Positions 1 through 6,768 are shown, numbered from the stretch's first letter. The stretch: DNA of 6,770 bases from Bacteroidales bacterium (GCA_007130555.1 SLSH01000427.1:1-6770); one strand, 5' to 3'. Notes: generated from the sequence alone by a model not told the origin. Numbers and translations are program-made.

Positions 1-29
1 AAAAAATTAGGTTTCTAAAAAAAACAATG

Positions 30-37
30 TATATTTG
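30..37 (+). promoter_or_regulatory. Putative Bacteroidota -7 promoter box upstream of the Nfu gene
   Basis: The octamer TATATTTG fits the TAnnTTTG -7 consensus of the Bacteroidota primary sigma factor and lies 36 bp before the ATG of the Fe-S protein gene. No convincing TTG/TTTG -33 element is visible at the right distance (only TTAGG around positions 7-11), so the call rests on one box in very AT-rich sequence where chance matches are common. Confidence 0.35.
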
Positions 38-73
38 TATAAAATTAAATATAAACTAAAATAAATATAAAAA

Positions 74-304
74 ATGGAAGAAATTGTAAAAAAAATTGAA
101 GAGTCAATAGCAGAAGTAAGACCATTTCTACAGGCAGATGGAGGAGATATAAGTTTAGTGGAAGTTACGCCGGATTTTGTAGTAAAAGTAAAATTATTAG
201 GAGCATGTGGTCATTGTCCGCATAGCCAACAAACATTAAAACTCGGAGTTGAGGAAAAACTTAAAAAAGATGTCCCGCAAGTTAAGGAAGTAGTTGCTGT
301 ATAA
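74..304 (+). CDS. NifU C-terminal domain (Nfu-type) Fe-S cluster scaffold/carrier protein
   Basis: This 76-residue cytoplasmic protein consists of essentially one Nfu domain. It has the family pattern of an N-terminal helix, the FLQADGGDI segment (residues 18-26), a beta-strand region, the CxxC motif C45-G-H-C48 within LLGACGHCP, and the following helix with TLKLGVE. In this family the two cysteines of a dimer hold a [4Fe-4S] cluster that is passed to apo-proteins. The length matches stand-alone Nfu proteins and lacks the N-terminal IscU-like and central ferredoxin-like parts of full NifU. The ATG follows an A/T-only leader with no Shine-Dalgarno, normal for Bacteroidota. It is the first gene in a same-strand run and may be co-transcribed with the SDR gene 47 bp downstream, though a small inverted repeat lies between them. 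The family call is firm; the client proteins cannot be read from the sequence. Confidence 0.93.
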   Translation: MEEIVKKIEESIAEVRPFLQADGGDISLVEVTPDFVVKVKLLGACGHCPHSQQTLKLGVEEKLKKDVPQVKEVVAV

Positions 305-309
305 AAGCA

Positions 310-339
310 TATAAGTTAAAACTTTCGGAATGACTTATA
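310..339. repeat. Small inverted repeat between the Nfu and SDR genes
   Basis: TATAAGT (310-316) and ACTTATA (333-339) form perfect 7-bp arms around a 16-nt spacer. The spacer also shares an AAGTT/AACTT mini-dyad at 314-318 and 320-324. The stem is all A/T except one pair and is not followed by a clean T-tract, so it is a poor intrinsic terminator. It could be a weak processing or attenuation hairpin, an operator, or chance in AT-rich DNA. Confidence 0.35.
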
Positions 340-351
340 AATATTTTCTAA

Positions 352-1149
352 GTGCAAAAATTTAAAAATAAAACTATATGGATAACGGGCGCTTCGTCGG
401 GTATCGGAGAGGCTTGTGCATATAGATTTGCAAAAGACGGTGCAAATCTTATTTTAACGGCATTAGAGAAGGACATTTTAGAAAAAGTACAAGAAAAATG
501 TATTTCATCGGGTGCAAATTGTTTTGTTTTGGATTATGATTTGTCTGATTTGGATGGGATTCCTGAGTTATGCAAAAAAGCTGTTGATAAATTCGGCAAA
601 ATAGATGTGTTATTCAATAATGCAGGGATAAGTCAGAGAGGTCTAGTTGCAGAAACTAAATTTGAAGTAGATAAAAAAATCATGACCATTAATTATTTTG
701 CCCCCGTTCTTATTACAAAACATGTATTAAAATCAATGCTTGAAAACGGTGGTGGAACAATTGCCGTTACAACAAGTATTGCAGGCAGATTCGGATTTCC
801 GTTAAGGTCTTCTTATTCTGCATCAAAACATGCTTTGTACGGGTATTTTGAAAGTTTACATGCCGAATATCATAAAGAAAATATCAGGGTTTGTTTTATT
901 TGCCCCGGAAGAGTAAAAACAAATATTTCTTTTTATGCTCTTAAACAAGACGGTAATCAACATTCTCAAATGGACAAAGGACAGGCAAAAGGAATTTCAG
1001 CCGAAAAAGCAGCAAAAAAAATATATAATGCCGTATATAAACAAAAAACCGAAATACTTGTGGGGAGTAGTGAATTGCTAATGGTTTATTTAAAACGTTT
1101 TTTTCCGAAATTATCTCGTAAAATCGTTAGAAATATTAAAGCGACTTAA
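352..1149 (+). CDS. Short-chain dehydrogenase/reductase (SDR), classical DHRS7-like type
   Basis: This is a 265-residue NAD(P)-dependent oxidoreductase with the full classical SDR signature: the Rossmann glycine motif TGASSGIG (T12-G19), the adenine-contacting D63-L64, NNAG (89-92), catalytic Ser142, Y155-S-A-S-K159 exactly 13 residues later, and CPGRVKT (184-190). The stretch around YSASKHALYGYFESLHAE resembles the DHRS7/DHRS7B group. There is no Arg after the second strand (LTALEKD), so NADP versus NAD preference is not clear. The C-terminus has a hydrophobic and basic tail (LLMVYLKRFFPKL) that could touch membrane. The start is GTG: an in-frame TAA at 349-351 abuts it, and the Rossmann fold begins by residue 8, so no other start works well. 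The stop is 2 bp before the tandem-VOC gene, implying translational coupling and a shared pathway. The substrate is unknown. Confidence 0.92.
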   Translation: MQKFKNKTIWITGASSGIGEACAYRFAKDGANLILTALEKDILEKVQEKCISSGANCFVLDYDLSDLDGIPELCKKAVDKFGKIDVLFNNAGISQRGLVAETKFEVDKKIMTINYFAPVLITKHVLKSMLENGGGTIAVTTSIAGRFGFPLRSSYSASKHALYGYFESLHAEYHKENIRVCFICPGRVKTNISFYALKQDGNQHSQMDKGQAKGISAEKAAKKIYNAVYKQKTEILVGSSELLMVYLKRFFPKLSRKIVRNIKAT

Positions 1150-1151
1150 TT

Positions 1152-2240
1152 ATGAATGACTATATTGTAAGTGGAATACAGCAAATTGGCATAGGTGTTG
1201 ACGACATGAAAAATGCATGGAAACATTATATTGAAATATTTAATATGGATATTAAAATTCTTGAAGATAACAGCGAAGCTAAGCTGATGCTACCATATAC
1301 AGGAAATCAACCTCAAAAACGTCACGCAGCAATAGCTATTAATATGCAGGGAGGAGGAGGATTTGAAATATGGCAATATGCAGAACGAATACCGCAAAAA
1401 GCAAATTTTGATATTAAAATCGGAGATTTGGGAATTTTTGCTGCAAAAATGAAAAGCAGAAATATTAATTCCACTTATGAATTATTCAAAAAAAATAATG
1501 ATATCAGGATATTAAACGAACCTCAAAAATCAATTGATAATTTGTATTCTTTTTTTGTTAAAGATAAATTTGGAAATGTCTTTCAGATTGTTGATAATCA
1601 ATATGTATTTTCGGATGAGAAAAAATCTTCAGGAGGTCCTGTAGGATCAATTATAGGTGTGTCGGACATAAAAAAATCTTTCCCTGTTTATAAAGATATT
1701 TTAGGATATGATAAAGTAGTGTATGAGGGCGAAGGGGTTTATGATGAATTCCTTAATCTTAACGGAGGGGAAGGTCGTTTTAAAAGAGTATTGTTGACTC
1801 ACAGCAATAAAAGAAAAGGAGCATTTGCAGATTTATTCGGACCGTCTTTTATAGAACTGATTCAATCAACAGACAGACAGCCCGTTAAAATATTTAATAA
1901 CAGATTTTGGGGTGATTTGGGATTTATTCATTTGTGCTTTGATATCAGAAATATGAAAGCTTTAAAGCAAAAATGCAAAGAAACGGGATTTCCGTTTACA
2001 GTAGATAGTTTTAGTGATGAAAATCCTGTTTTTGATATGGGAGAAGCTGCAGGGAACTTTGCTTACATAGAAGATCCGGACGGAACACTGATTGAATTTG
2101 TGGAAACATTTAAAATACCGATTATTAAAAAACTGGGAATTTATCTTAATTTATCAAAAAGAAAACCCGATAAAACATTACCAAAAATACTGCTTAAATG
2201 TCTTAAATTCGGCAGAGTTAAAGCAAAAGATTTGGGTTAG
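1152..2240 (+). CDS. Tandem VOC (glyoxalase/bleomycin-resistance/dioxygenase fold) protein, function unknown
   Basis: This 362-residue protein is built of two VOC modules, about residues 5-150 and 163-320, plus a basic C-terminal tail (about 325-362). Module 1 opens with IQQIGIGVDDMKNAWKHY and closes with DKFGNVFQIVDN. Module 2 opens with GSIIGVSDIKKSFPVYKDIL and closes with DPDGTLIEFVET. In metal-dependent VOC enzymes a His sits on the first strand of each module; here it is Gln in module 1 and Gly165 in module 2. Module 2 keeps candidate ligands E235, H260 and E315. Module 1 keeps E72, but its last-strand Glu is Gln145. Thus at most one, incomplete, metal site is likely. Single-module relatives include methylmalonyl-CoA epimerase, glyoxalase I and extradiol dioxygenases. 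Epimerase would fit the downstream mut genes, but the length, tandem form and missing ligand argue against a simple equivalence. It is probably co-translated with the SDR gene and works on the same unknown substrate. Confidence 0.8.
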   Translation: MNDYIVSGIQQIGIGVDDMKNAWKHYIEIFNMDIKILEDNSEAKLMLPYTGNQPQKRHAAIAINMQGGGGFEIWQYAERIPQKANFDIKIGDLGIFAAKMKSRNINSTYELFKKNNDIRILNEPQKSIDNLYSFFVKDKFGNVFQIVDNQYVFSDEKKSSGGPVGSIIGVSDIKKSFPVYKDILGYDKVVYEGEGVYDEFLNLNGGEGRFKRVLLTHSNKRKGAFADLFGPSFIELIQSTDRQPVKIFNNRFWGDLGFIHLCFDIRNMKALKQKCKETGFPFTVDSFSDENPVFDMGEAAGNFAYIEDPDGTLIEFVETFKIPIIKKLGIYLNLSKRKPDKTLPKILLKCLKFGRVKAKDLG

Positions 2241-2337
2241 CATACTGTTTTTGAACATGTCCGACTTATAAACAGCAGATGTAACTCTCTGTTTTCCTGC
2301 TATTTAGTTGTTAAAATATTCATAATAAATATGTTTA

Positions 2338-2369
2338 ATAAAATGCCTTATCATTGTACGGCATTCTAT
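2338..2369. repeat. Inverted repeat overlapping the mutAB promoter region (possible operator)
   Basis: The arms at 2338-2347 (ATAAAATGCC) and 2360-2369 (GGCATTCTAT) are complementary at 9 of 10 positions, with a 12-nt spacer. The half-site centres are 22 bp apart, about two helical turns, and the spacer contains the TTG that could serve as the -33 element. That geometry suits a dimeric regulator, or a hairpin just upstream of transcription start. It lacks a following T-run, so a terminator for the upstream gene is less likely. Confidence 0.4.
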
Positions 2370-2386
2370 AATTCGTTATAAATTTG
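2354..2386 (+). promoter_or_regulatory. Putative Bacteroidota promoter for mutA-mutB
   Basis: TAAATTTG (2379-2386) matches the TAnnTTTG -7 consensus exactly. A TTG at 2354-2356 lies 22 nt upstream, within the spacing range described for Bacteroidota promoters. Transcription would start about 2393, giving a 5' leader of roughly 20-25 nt before the mutA ATG. A TATAAT hexamer also occurs at 2367-2372 but has no good -35 partner. Confidence 0.5.
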
Positions 2387-2415
2387 CAAAGTAATTAGTC
2401 TTAAAATATTAGTAA

Positions 2416-4272
2416 ATGGAAGAAAAGCTTTTTGAAAAGTTTCCGCCGATTAGCGACAAACAATGGGAGGATGAAGTCTTAAAAGATTTAAAAGGGGCAG
2501 ATTATGATAAAAAATTAATTTGGAAACCTACCGAAGGTATAGAAGTACTTCCATATTATCGTGCAGATATTTTTGAAAAAATCAAAAAATTTGATATTAA
2601 ACCGGGAGAATTTCCTTACGTGAGAGGGACTAATGCCAAACAAGCTTGGGAAATTTCGGAAGAAATTGAAGTCAGGGATATTAAAGAAACAAATAAAGAA
2701 TCACGATATTTAATTAGTAAAGGTATTACATCATTTAGGTTTAAAATCAGACGTGAACTTACAACTACGGATTTTGAACAATTATTAGATAAAATAGATG
2801 TTGAAAATATCAGCATTAATTTCAGGTCAGGAAATCGTAATGGCTGGTATTCAAGTTTATTTTCTTATTATATAGAAAAAGAAGGCTATAATCCTAAAAA
2901 AATATACGGCTCAGATGATTTTGACACATACGGACATATGTTAAAACACGGAGAATATCCATGTGGACATGAAGATTGCCTTTGTGCAGAGAATTTGGTT
3001 GATATGTTAAAAAATAAAATGCCGAATTTTAAACCTATTTCCGTTAATGCAACTCATATCCAGAATTCTGGAGCATCTGTTGTACGTGAATTGGGATATG
3101 GATTGGCTATGGGTGCTGAATATCTCCACAAATTAGACCGCTGTAATATTACTGTAGATGATATGGCAAAAGAACTGCAGTTTATTTTTACTGTCGGATC
3201 AAATTATTTCTTTGAAATTGCAAAATTAAGAGCAGCGAGACTTTTATGGGCAAAAATTGTGGAAGCTCATAATCCTGAATGCATTGATAGTACAAAAATG
3301 TATATGCATTGTATAACAACTTTCTGGAATAAAACAGTTTATGACCCTTATGTTAATATACTTAGAACTACAACTGAAGCAATGTCTGCCATTATTGGCG
3401 GAACAAATTCATTGTCAATAAGACCTTTTGATGCGGTTTATAAGGATGCAGATGATTTTTCAAGAAGAATAGCACGTAATATCCAACTAATACTTAGAGA
3501 AGAAGCATATTTTGATAAAGTTATAGACCCCGGAGCAGGTTCTTATTATATTGAATATCTTACAGACCAGATTGCCGAAAAAGCATGGGAAATATTTTTG
3601 GAAGTACAGGATAACGGAGGATTTGTGCAAGCGTTTAAAAAAGGAATTATTCAAAAAAATCTGAAAAATAACGCAAAAAACAGAAATCAAAATGTTGATT
3701 TAAGGAAAGAAAAATTAATCGGAACAACATATTATCCCGATTTTAATGAAATAAGAAAGGATGTTGATACCGACTTTGGATTTATATTCGCTAAAAATAA
3801 AAAAAACGGAAAAATAGGGGAACCTCTTAATTTATACAGAGGAGCTGAAGAAATTGAAAAAATCAGATTAGCAACAGATAAATCCGGAAAACGCCCTGTC
3901 GTATTCAATTTAACAATAGGAAATCTGAACCTTAGAAAAGCAAGGTCGCAATTTGCATCAGATTTTTTTGCTTGTGCAGGTTATGAGATAATTCAAAATG
4001 CAGGTTTCGACTCTATTGATCAAGGGCTTAAAAAAGCAACAGAAAAAAATGCGGATATAATTGTTGTTTGCAGTTCGGATGAAGAATATGAGAAAATTGT
4101 TCCAGAAGTTGTTAAAAAAGAAAAAGATAAAATAATTGTTGTTGCAGGAAATCCTAAATGTAGAACAGCTTTGGAAAAAGTGGGAGCAAAAAATTTTATT
4201 CATATTAATTCAAATATGAAACAAGAGTTTGAATATTATCAGGAACTTTTAAATATTAAACCGATAAAATAA
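2416..4272 (+). CDS. mutA: Methylmalonyl-CoA mutase small (beta) subunit
   Basis: This 618-residue subunit forms a heterodimer with MutB; it is structural rather than catalytic. The N-terminus (FPPISDKQWEDEVLKDLKGADY, in pieces at residues 9-30) is typical of MutA, followed by a degenerate TIM barrel and a C-terminal flavodoxin-like domain (about 490-618). It parallels MutB closely: H214 in NATHIQNSGAS aligns with catalytic H238 of MutB, and LRAARLLWAKIV and DPGAGSYYIE are shared. MutB's RQYAGFSTAEESN substrate loop is absent. The cobalamin motif DxHxxG is replaced by L504, L506 and A509, so no B12 is bound, as known for this subunit. An unusual feature is a compact Cys/His cluster, H178, C183, H185, C188 and C190, at a place where I recall nothing similar in well-known MutA proteins. 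It sits 5 bp before mutB, behind a dedicated promoter. Confidence 0.95.
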   Translation: MEEKLFEKFPPISDKQWEDEVLKDLKGADYDKKLIWKPTEGIEVLPYYRADIFEKIKKFDIKPGEFPYVRGTNAKQAWEISEEIEVRDIKETNKESRYLISKGITSFRFKIRRELTTTDFEQLLDKIDVENISINFRSGNRNGWYSSLFSYYIEKEGYNPKKIYGSDDFDTYGHMLKHGEYPCGHEDCLCAENLVDMLKNKMPNFKPISVNATHIQNSGASVVRELGYGLAMGAEYLHKLDRCNITVDDMAKELQFIFTVGSNYFFEIAKLRAARLLWAKIVEAHNPECIDSTKMYMHCITTFWNKTVYDPYVNILRTTTEAMSAIIGGTNSLSIRPFDAVYKDADDFSRRIARNIQLILREEAYFDKVIDPGAGSYYIEYLTDQIAEKAWEIFLEVQDNGGFVQAFKKGIIQKNLKNNAKNRNQNVDLRKEKLIGTTYYPDFNEIRKDVDTDFGFIFAKNKKNGKIGEPLNLYRGAEEIEKIRLATDKSGKRPVVFNLTIGNLNLRKARSQFASDFFACAGYEIIQNAGFDSIDQGLKKATEKNADIIVVCSSDEEYEKIVPEVVKKEKDKIIVVAGNPKCRTALEKVGAKNFIHINSNMKQEFEYYQELLNIKPIK

Positions 4273-4277
4273 AAATT

Positions 4278-6422
4278 ATGATACCGGATTATAGAAAAAT
4301 AGATATTAAAAGTTCAAAATCCATATTTTTTAAAGAGGATGAAAAGATATCTGATAAAGCGGAAAAAACATGGATAACTCCGGAACAGATACCTGTTAAG
4401 CATATATATACAAAAGATGATATAAAAGATATGGAGCATCTTGATTATGTAGCAGGAATTCCTCCGTATTTGCGGGGACCATATTCAACTATGTATGCTT
4501 TGCGACCATGGACTATTCGTCAGTATGCAGGATTTTCAACGGCTGAAGAATCTAATGCTTTTTACCGTAGAAATCTGGCAGCAGGTCAAAAAGGTTTATC
4601 AGTTGCTTTTGATCTTGCGACACATAGGGGATATGATTCAGACCACCCTAGAGTAGTCGGAGATGTCGGGAAAGCAGGCGTTGCCGTGGATAGTATCTTA
4701 GATATGAAAATACTTTTTGACCAGATTCCGCTTGATAAAATGTCGGTTTCTATGACAATGAACGGTGCTGTATTGCCGATAATGGCATTTTACATCGTTA
4801 CTGCATTAGAACAAGGAGTTAAATTAGAAGAACTTACAGGTACAATTCAAAATGATATTCTTAAAGAATTTATGGTAAGAAATACTTATATATATCCGCC
4901 GGATTTTTCAATGAGAATTATCGGAGATATTTTTAAATATACTTCCAAAAATATGCCTAAGTTCAACAGTATTTCAATATCCGGATATCATATGCAGGAA
5001 GCAGGAGCTTCTTGCGATATTGAACTGGCTTATACTCTTGCAGACGGACTGGAATATCTGAGAACAGGCATAAAAGTAGGTCTTGATATTGACAGCTTTG
5101 CACCTCGTTTGTCATTTTTTTGGGGGATAGGGATGAACCACTTTATGGAAATAGCAAAAATGCGTGCTGCAAGAATGCTATGGGCAAAAATCGTTTCCGA
5201 ATTTAACCCTAAAAATCCAAAATCAATGGCTTTAAGAACTCATTGCCAGACTTCAGGATGGTCTTTAACCGAGCAAGACCCGTTTAATAATGTTTCACGT
5301 ACATGTATTGAGGCTTTAGCAGCAGTAATGGGACATACACAATCATTACATACAAATGCCCTTGATGAAGCTATTGCCCTGCCGACAGATTTCTCTGCAC
5401 GTATTGCTAGAAATACGCAGATTTTTATTATGGATGAAAAAAATATTTGCAGACAAGTTGACCCATGGGGAGGTTCTTATTATGTCGAAAAACTTACTCA
5501 TGAAATTGCCCATAAAGCATGGGAACATATTCAGGAAATTGAAAATATGGGAGGAATGTCAAAAGCAATTGAATCGGGAGTACCAAAAATGAGAATTGAA
5601 GAATGTGCAGCAAGAACTCAGGCAAAAATTGACAGCGGAGAACAGATTATTGTAGGTGTAAATTATTACAGGAAAGATAAAGAAGACCCGATTGATACGC
5701 TTGACATTGATAATACTGCCGTGAGTCAGGCTCAAATTAAAAGACTGGAACAACTTCGGAAACAACGAAACGAAGAAGAATGCCAAAATGCATTGAATGC
5801 TATTACAAAATGTGCCGTAACAGGTGAAGGGAATTTATTAGAGTTAGCTGTTGAAGCGGCTAAAAAAAGAGCAAGTTTGGGAGAAATTACAATCGCATGT
5901 GAAAAAATTAAAGGAAGGTATAAAGCTGTGATACGTTCAATATCAGGAATTTATTCATCGGCGTCGAAAAATGACCCCGATTTTGAAAAAGCACAAGAAC
6001 TTTGTAAAAAATTTGCCGCTAAGGAAGGCAGACAACCAAGAATTATGATTGCAAAAATGGGACAAGACGGACATGACCGAGGTGCTAAAGTTGTTTCAAC
6101 CGGTTATGCAGATATTGGTTTTGACGTTGATATAGGTCCGCTTTTTCAAACCCCCGAAGAAGCAGCAAGACAAGCAGTTGAAAATGACGTGCATATACTC
6201 GGAGTATCCTCACTTGCAGCAGGACACAAAGTGTTGGTGCCAAATGTAATTAAAGAACTGAAAAAAATGGGAAGACCTGATATAATGGTTATTGTCGGAG
6301 GCGTTATCCCTTCTTCTGATTATGATTATCTATATAAGCAAGGTGTTATGGCAATTTTCGGACCGGCTTCATCTGTAACAAAAGCAGCAATGAAGGTTCT
6401 CGAATTGTTGTTGGAAGAGTAA
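4278..6422 (+). CDS. mutB: Methylmalonyl-CoA mutase large (alpha) catalytic subunit
   Basis: This adenosylcobalamin-dependent enzyme interconverts (R)-methylmalonyl-CoA and succinyl-CoA in propionate formation or breakdown in the cytoplasm. Its 714 residues are a normal length. The TIM-barrel half (about 40-400) contains the substrate loop RQYAGFSTAEESN with Y83 (equivalent to Tyr89 of the Propionibacterium enzyme), R201 (Arg207) and H238 in SGYHMQEAGAS (His244); the constant offset of 6 supports the alignment. RTHCQTSGWSLT is also intact. The C-terminal B12 domain (about 585-714) has the whole base-off motif: D597-G-H599-D-R-G602, SSL at 644-646, and GG at 674-675. H599 should be the lower axial cobalt ligand. 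mutA and mutB are 5 bp apart and form one operon. No MeaB/ArgK chaperone or classical epimerase follows; the next 348 bp are non-coding. I see no sign of truncation or decay. Confidence 0.98.
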   Translation: MIPDYRKIDIKSSKSIFFKEDEKISDKAEKTWITPEQIPVKHIYTKDDIKDMEHLDYVAGIPPYLRGPYSTMYALRPWTIRQYAGFSTAEESNAFYRRNLAAGQKGLSVAFDLATHRGYDSDHPRVVGDVGKAGVAVDSILDMKILFDQIPLDKMSVSMTMNGAVLPIMAFYIVTALEQGVKLEELTGTIQNDILKEFMVRNTYIYPPDFSMRIIGDIFKYTSKNMPKFNSISISGYHMQEAGASCDIELAYTLADGLEYLRTGIKVGLDIDSFAPRLSFFWGIGMNHFMEIAKMRAARMLWAKIVSEFNPKNPKSMALRTHCQTSGWSLTEQDPFNNVSRTCIEALAAVMGHTQSLHTNALDEAIALPTDFSARIARNTQIFIMDEKNICRQVDPWGGSYYVEKLTHEIAHKAWEHIQEIENMGGMSKAIESGVPKMRIEECAARTQAKIDSGEQIIVGVNYYRKDKEDPIDTLDIDNTAVSQAQIKRLEQLRKQRNEEECQNALNAITKCAVTGEGNLLELAVEAAKKRASLGEITIACEKIKGRYKAVIRSISGIYSSASKNDPDFEKAQELCKKFAAKEGRQPRIMIAKMGQDGHDRGAKVVSTGYADIGFDVDIGPLFQTPEEAARQAVENDVHILGVSSLAAGHKVLVPNVIKELKKMGRPDIMVIVGGVIPSSDYDYLYKQGVMAIFGPASSVTKAAMKVLELLLEE

Positions 6423-6453
6423 ATACGCATTACTACAAATATATTATTTTTTT

Positions 6454-6599
6454 AATTGTGCCCACTCCAAAAAGGCGAAAAACCACCAATTTCGCCACAA
6501 AGACACCAAGACGCACAAAATGTTGATTCCCAATAGTATAACTTTGTTAATTTTTTGTGTCTTGGTGGCAAAAAAATAATTTTTAGAGTGGGCTCAATT
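6454..6599. mobile_element. MITE-like 146-bp palindromic repeat element
   Basis: Terminal arms 6454-6473 and 6580-6599 are inverted repeats with 18 of 20 positions complementary (core GCCCACTC and GAGTGGGC). Inside are a second dyad, CACCAAGAC (6504-6512) against GTCTTGGTG (6559-6567), and a nested hairpin, GGCGAAA (6474-6480) against TTTCGCC (6490-6496). AATTGTG occurs at both ends (6454-6460 and 6596-6602), a possible target-site duplication that overlaps the arms. The internal 'CCACAAAGACACCAAGAC' wording resembles repeats I recall as frequent in intergenic regions of Bacteroidota and some other phyla; that is memory, not a search. There is no transposase, so any mobility would be in trans. 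It could instead act as an mRNA 3'-end hairpin for mutAB. Confidence 0.6.
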
Positions 6600-6653
6600 G
6601 TGATTTTAAAGGCAAAATGTAATAAGTAGGATTGATTAAACACTCTATTTTAT

Positions 6654-6714
6654 ACCAATGTGAAATAATATATAGTCCGACAGTATGAGGACGTAATATT
6701 ATTTCTACATTGGT
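6654..6714. repeat. 61-bp long-stem hairpin / palindromic element
   Basis: The left arm at 6654-6671 (ACCAATGTGAAATAATAT) pairs with 6696-6714, giving 18 base pairs interrupted by a single-base bulge at 6706. GTCC (6675-6678) and GGAC (6689-6692) extend the stem inside, leaving a 10-nt loop (6679-6688). The dyad is too long to be chance. It is mostly A/T, has no T-tract after it and no gene on either side within the window, so its role (small palindromic repeat, miniature element, RNA hairpin of a downstream transcript) is open. Confidence 0.65.
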
Positions 6715-6736
6715 TAATGCCGATTGAAATTATTTT

Positions 6737-6768
6737 TAGTCTAAACAAGCGTAGCCTAGTTTAGACTA
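6737..6768. repeat. Perfect 10-bp-arm palindrome near the window end
   Basis: TAGTCTAAAC (6737-6746) is the exact reverse complement of GTTTAGACTA (6759-6768). The 12-nt spacer holds a further GC/GC pairing (6749-6750 with 6754-6755). Half-site centres are 22 bp apart, so a dimeric operator is possible. T-rich sequence on the left (6731-6737) could make it an intrinsic terminator for a minus-strand... plus-strand T-run placement does not fit, and read from the minus strand the run after the stem is A-rich, so a terminator is doubtful in either direction. It lies 2 bp from the window edge and may be part of something larger. Confidence 0.55.

Larger units (their letters stand above)
2241..2415. 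other. Intergenic region separating the SDR/VOC pair from the mut operon
   Basis: These 175 bp carry no credible ORF. A weak dyad, AAACAG (2270-2275) with CTGTTT (2289-2294), lies after the VOC stop and might end that transcript, but it has only two T residues after the stem (TTCC) and is not convincing as an intrinsic terminator. The right half carries the inverted repeat and promoter annotated separately. An in-frame TAA at 2413-2415 directly precedes the mutA ATG, which fixes the start. Confidence 0.6.

Noticed and set aside
3901..3942. Loss of the DxHxxG cobalamin motif in MutA as a possible inactivating mutation
   Set aside because: The small subunit of heterodimeric methylmalonyl-CoA mutases is known not to bind B12, so L504, L506 and A509 in these positions are expected.
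2616..4203. Minus-strand reading frames of 66-81 codons opposite mutA
   Set aside because: They are shadows of a strongly conserved plus-strand gene, are rich in Phe/Ile/Asn/Ser from AT-rich antisense, and match nothing.
5346..5786. Overlapping short frames (both strands) within mutB
   Set aside because: mutB is continuous and conserved across this stretch; the extra frames have no independent support.
6441..6453. Intrinsic terminator at the T-run after mutB
   Set aside because: The seven T residues are not preceded by a stable GC-containing hairpin; any terminator function would have to come from the downstream repeat element.
6452..6643. 63-codon minus-strand reading frame in the region after mutB
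   Set aside because: It spans the whole inverted-repeat element including both arms, has no recognisable domain, and looks like chance translation of repeat DNA.
6654..6768. Integron attC site
   Set aside because: The long imperfect dyad prompted the check, but the required core sites (RYYYAAC and GTTRRRY at the ends) are not present; GTTAATG after the stem does not fit.
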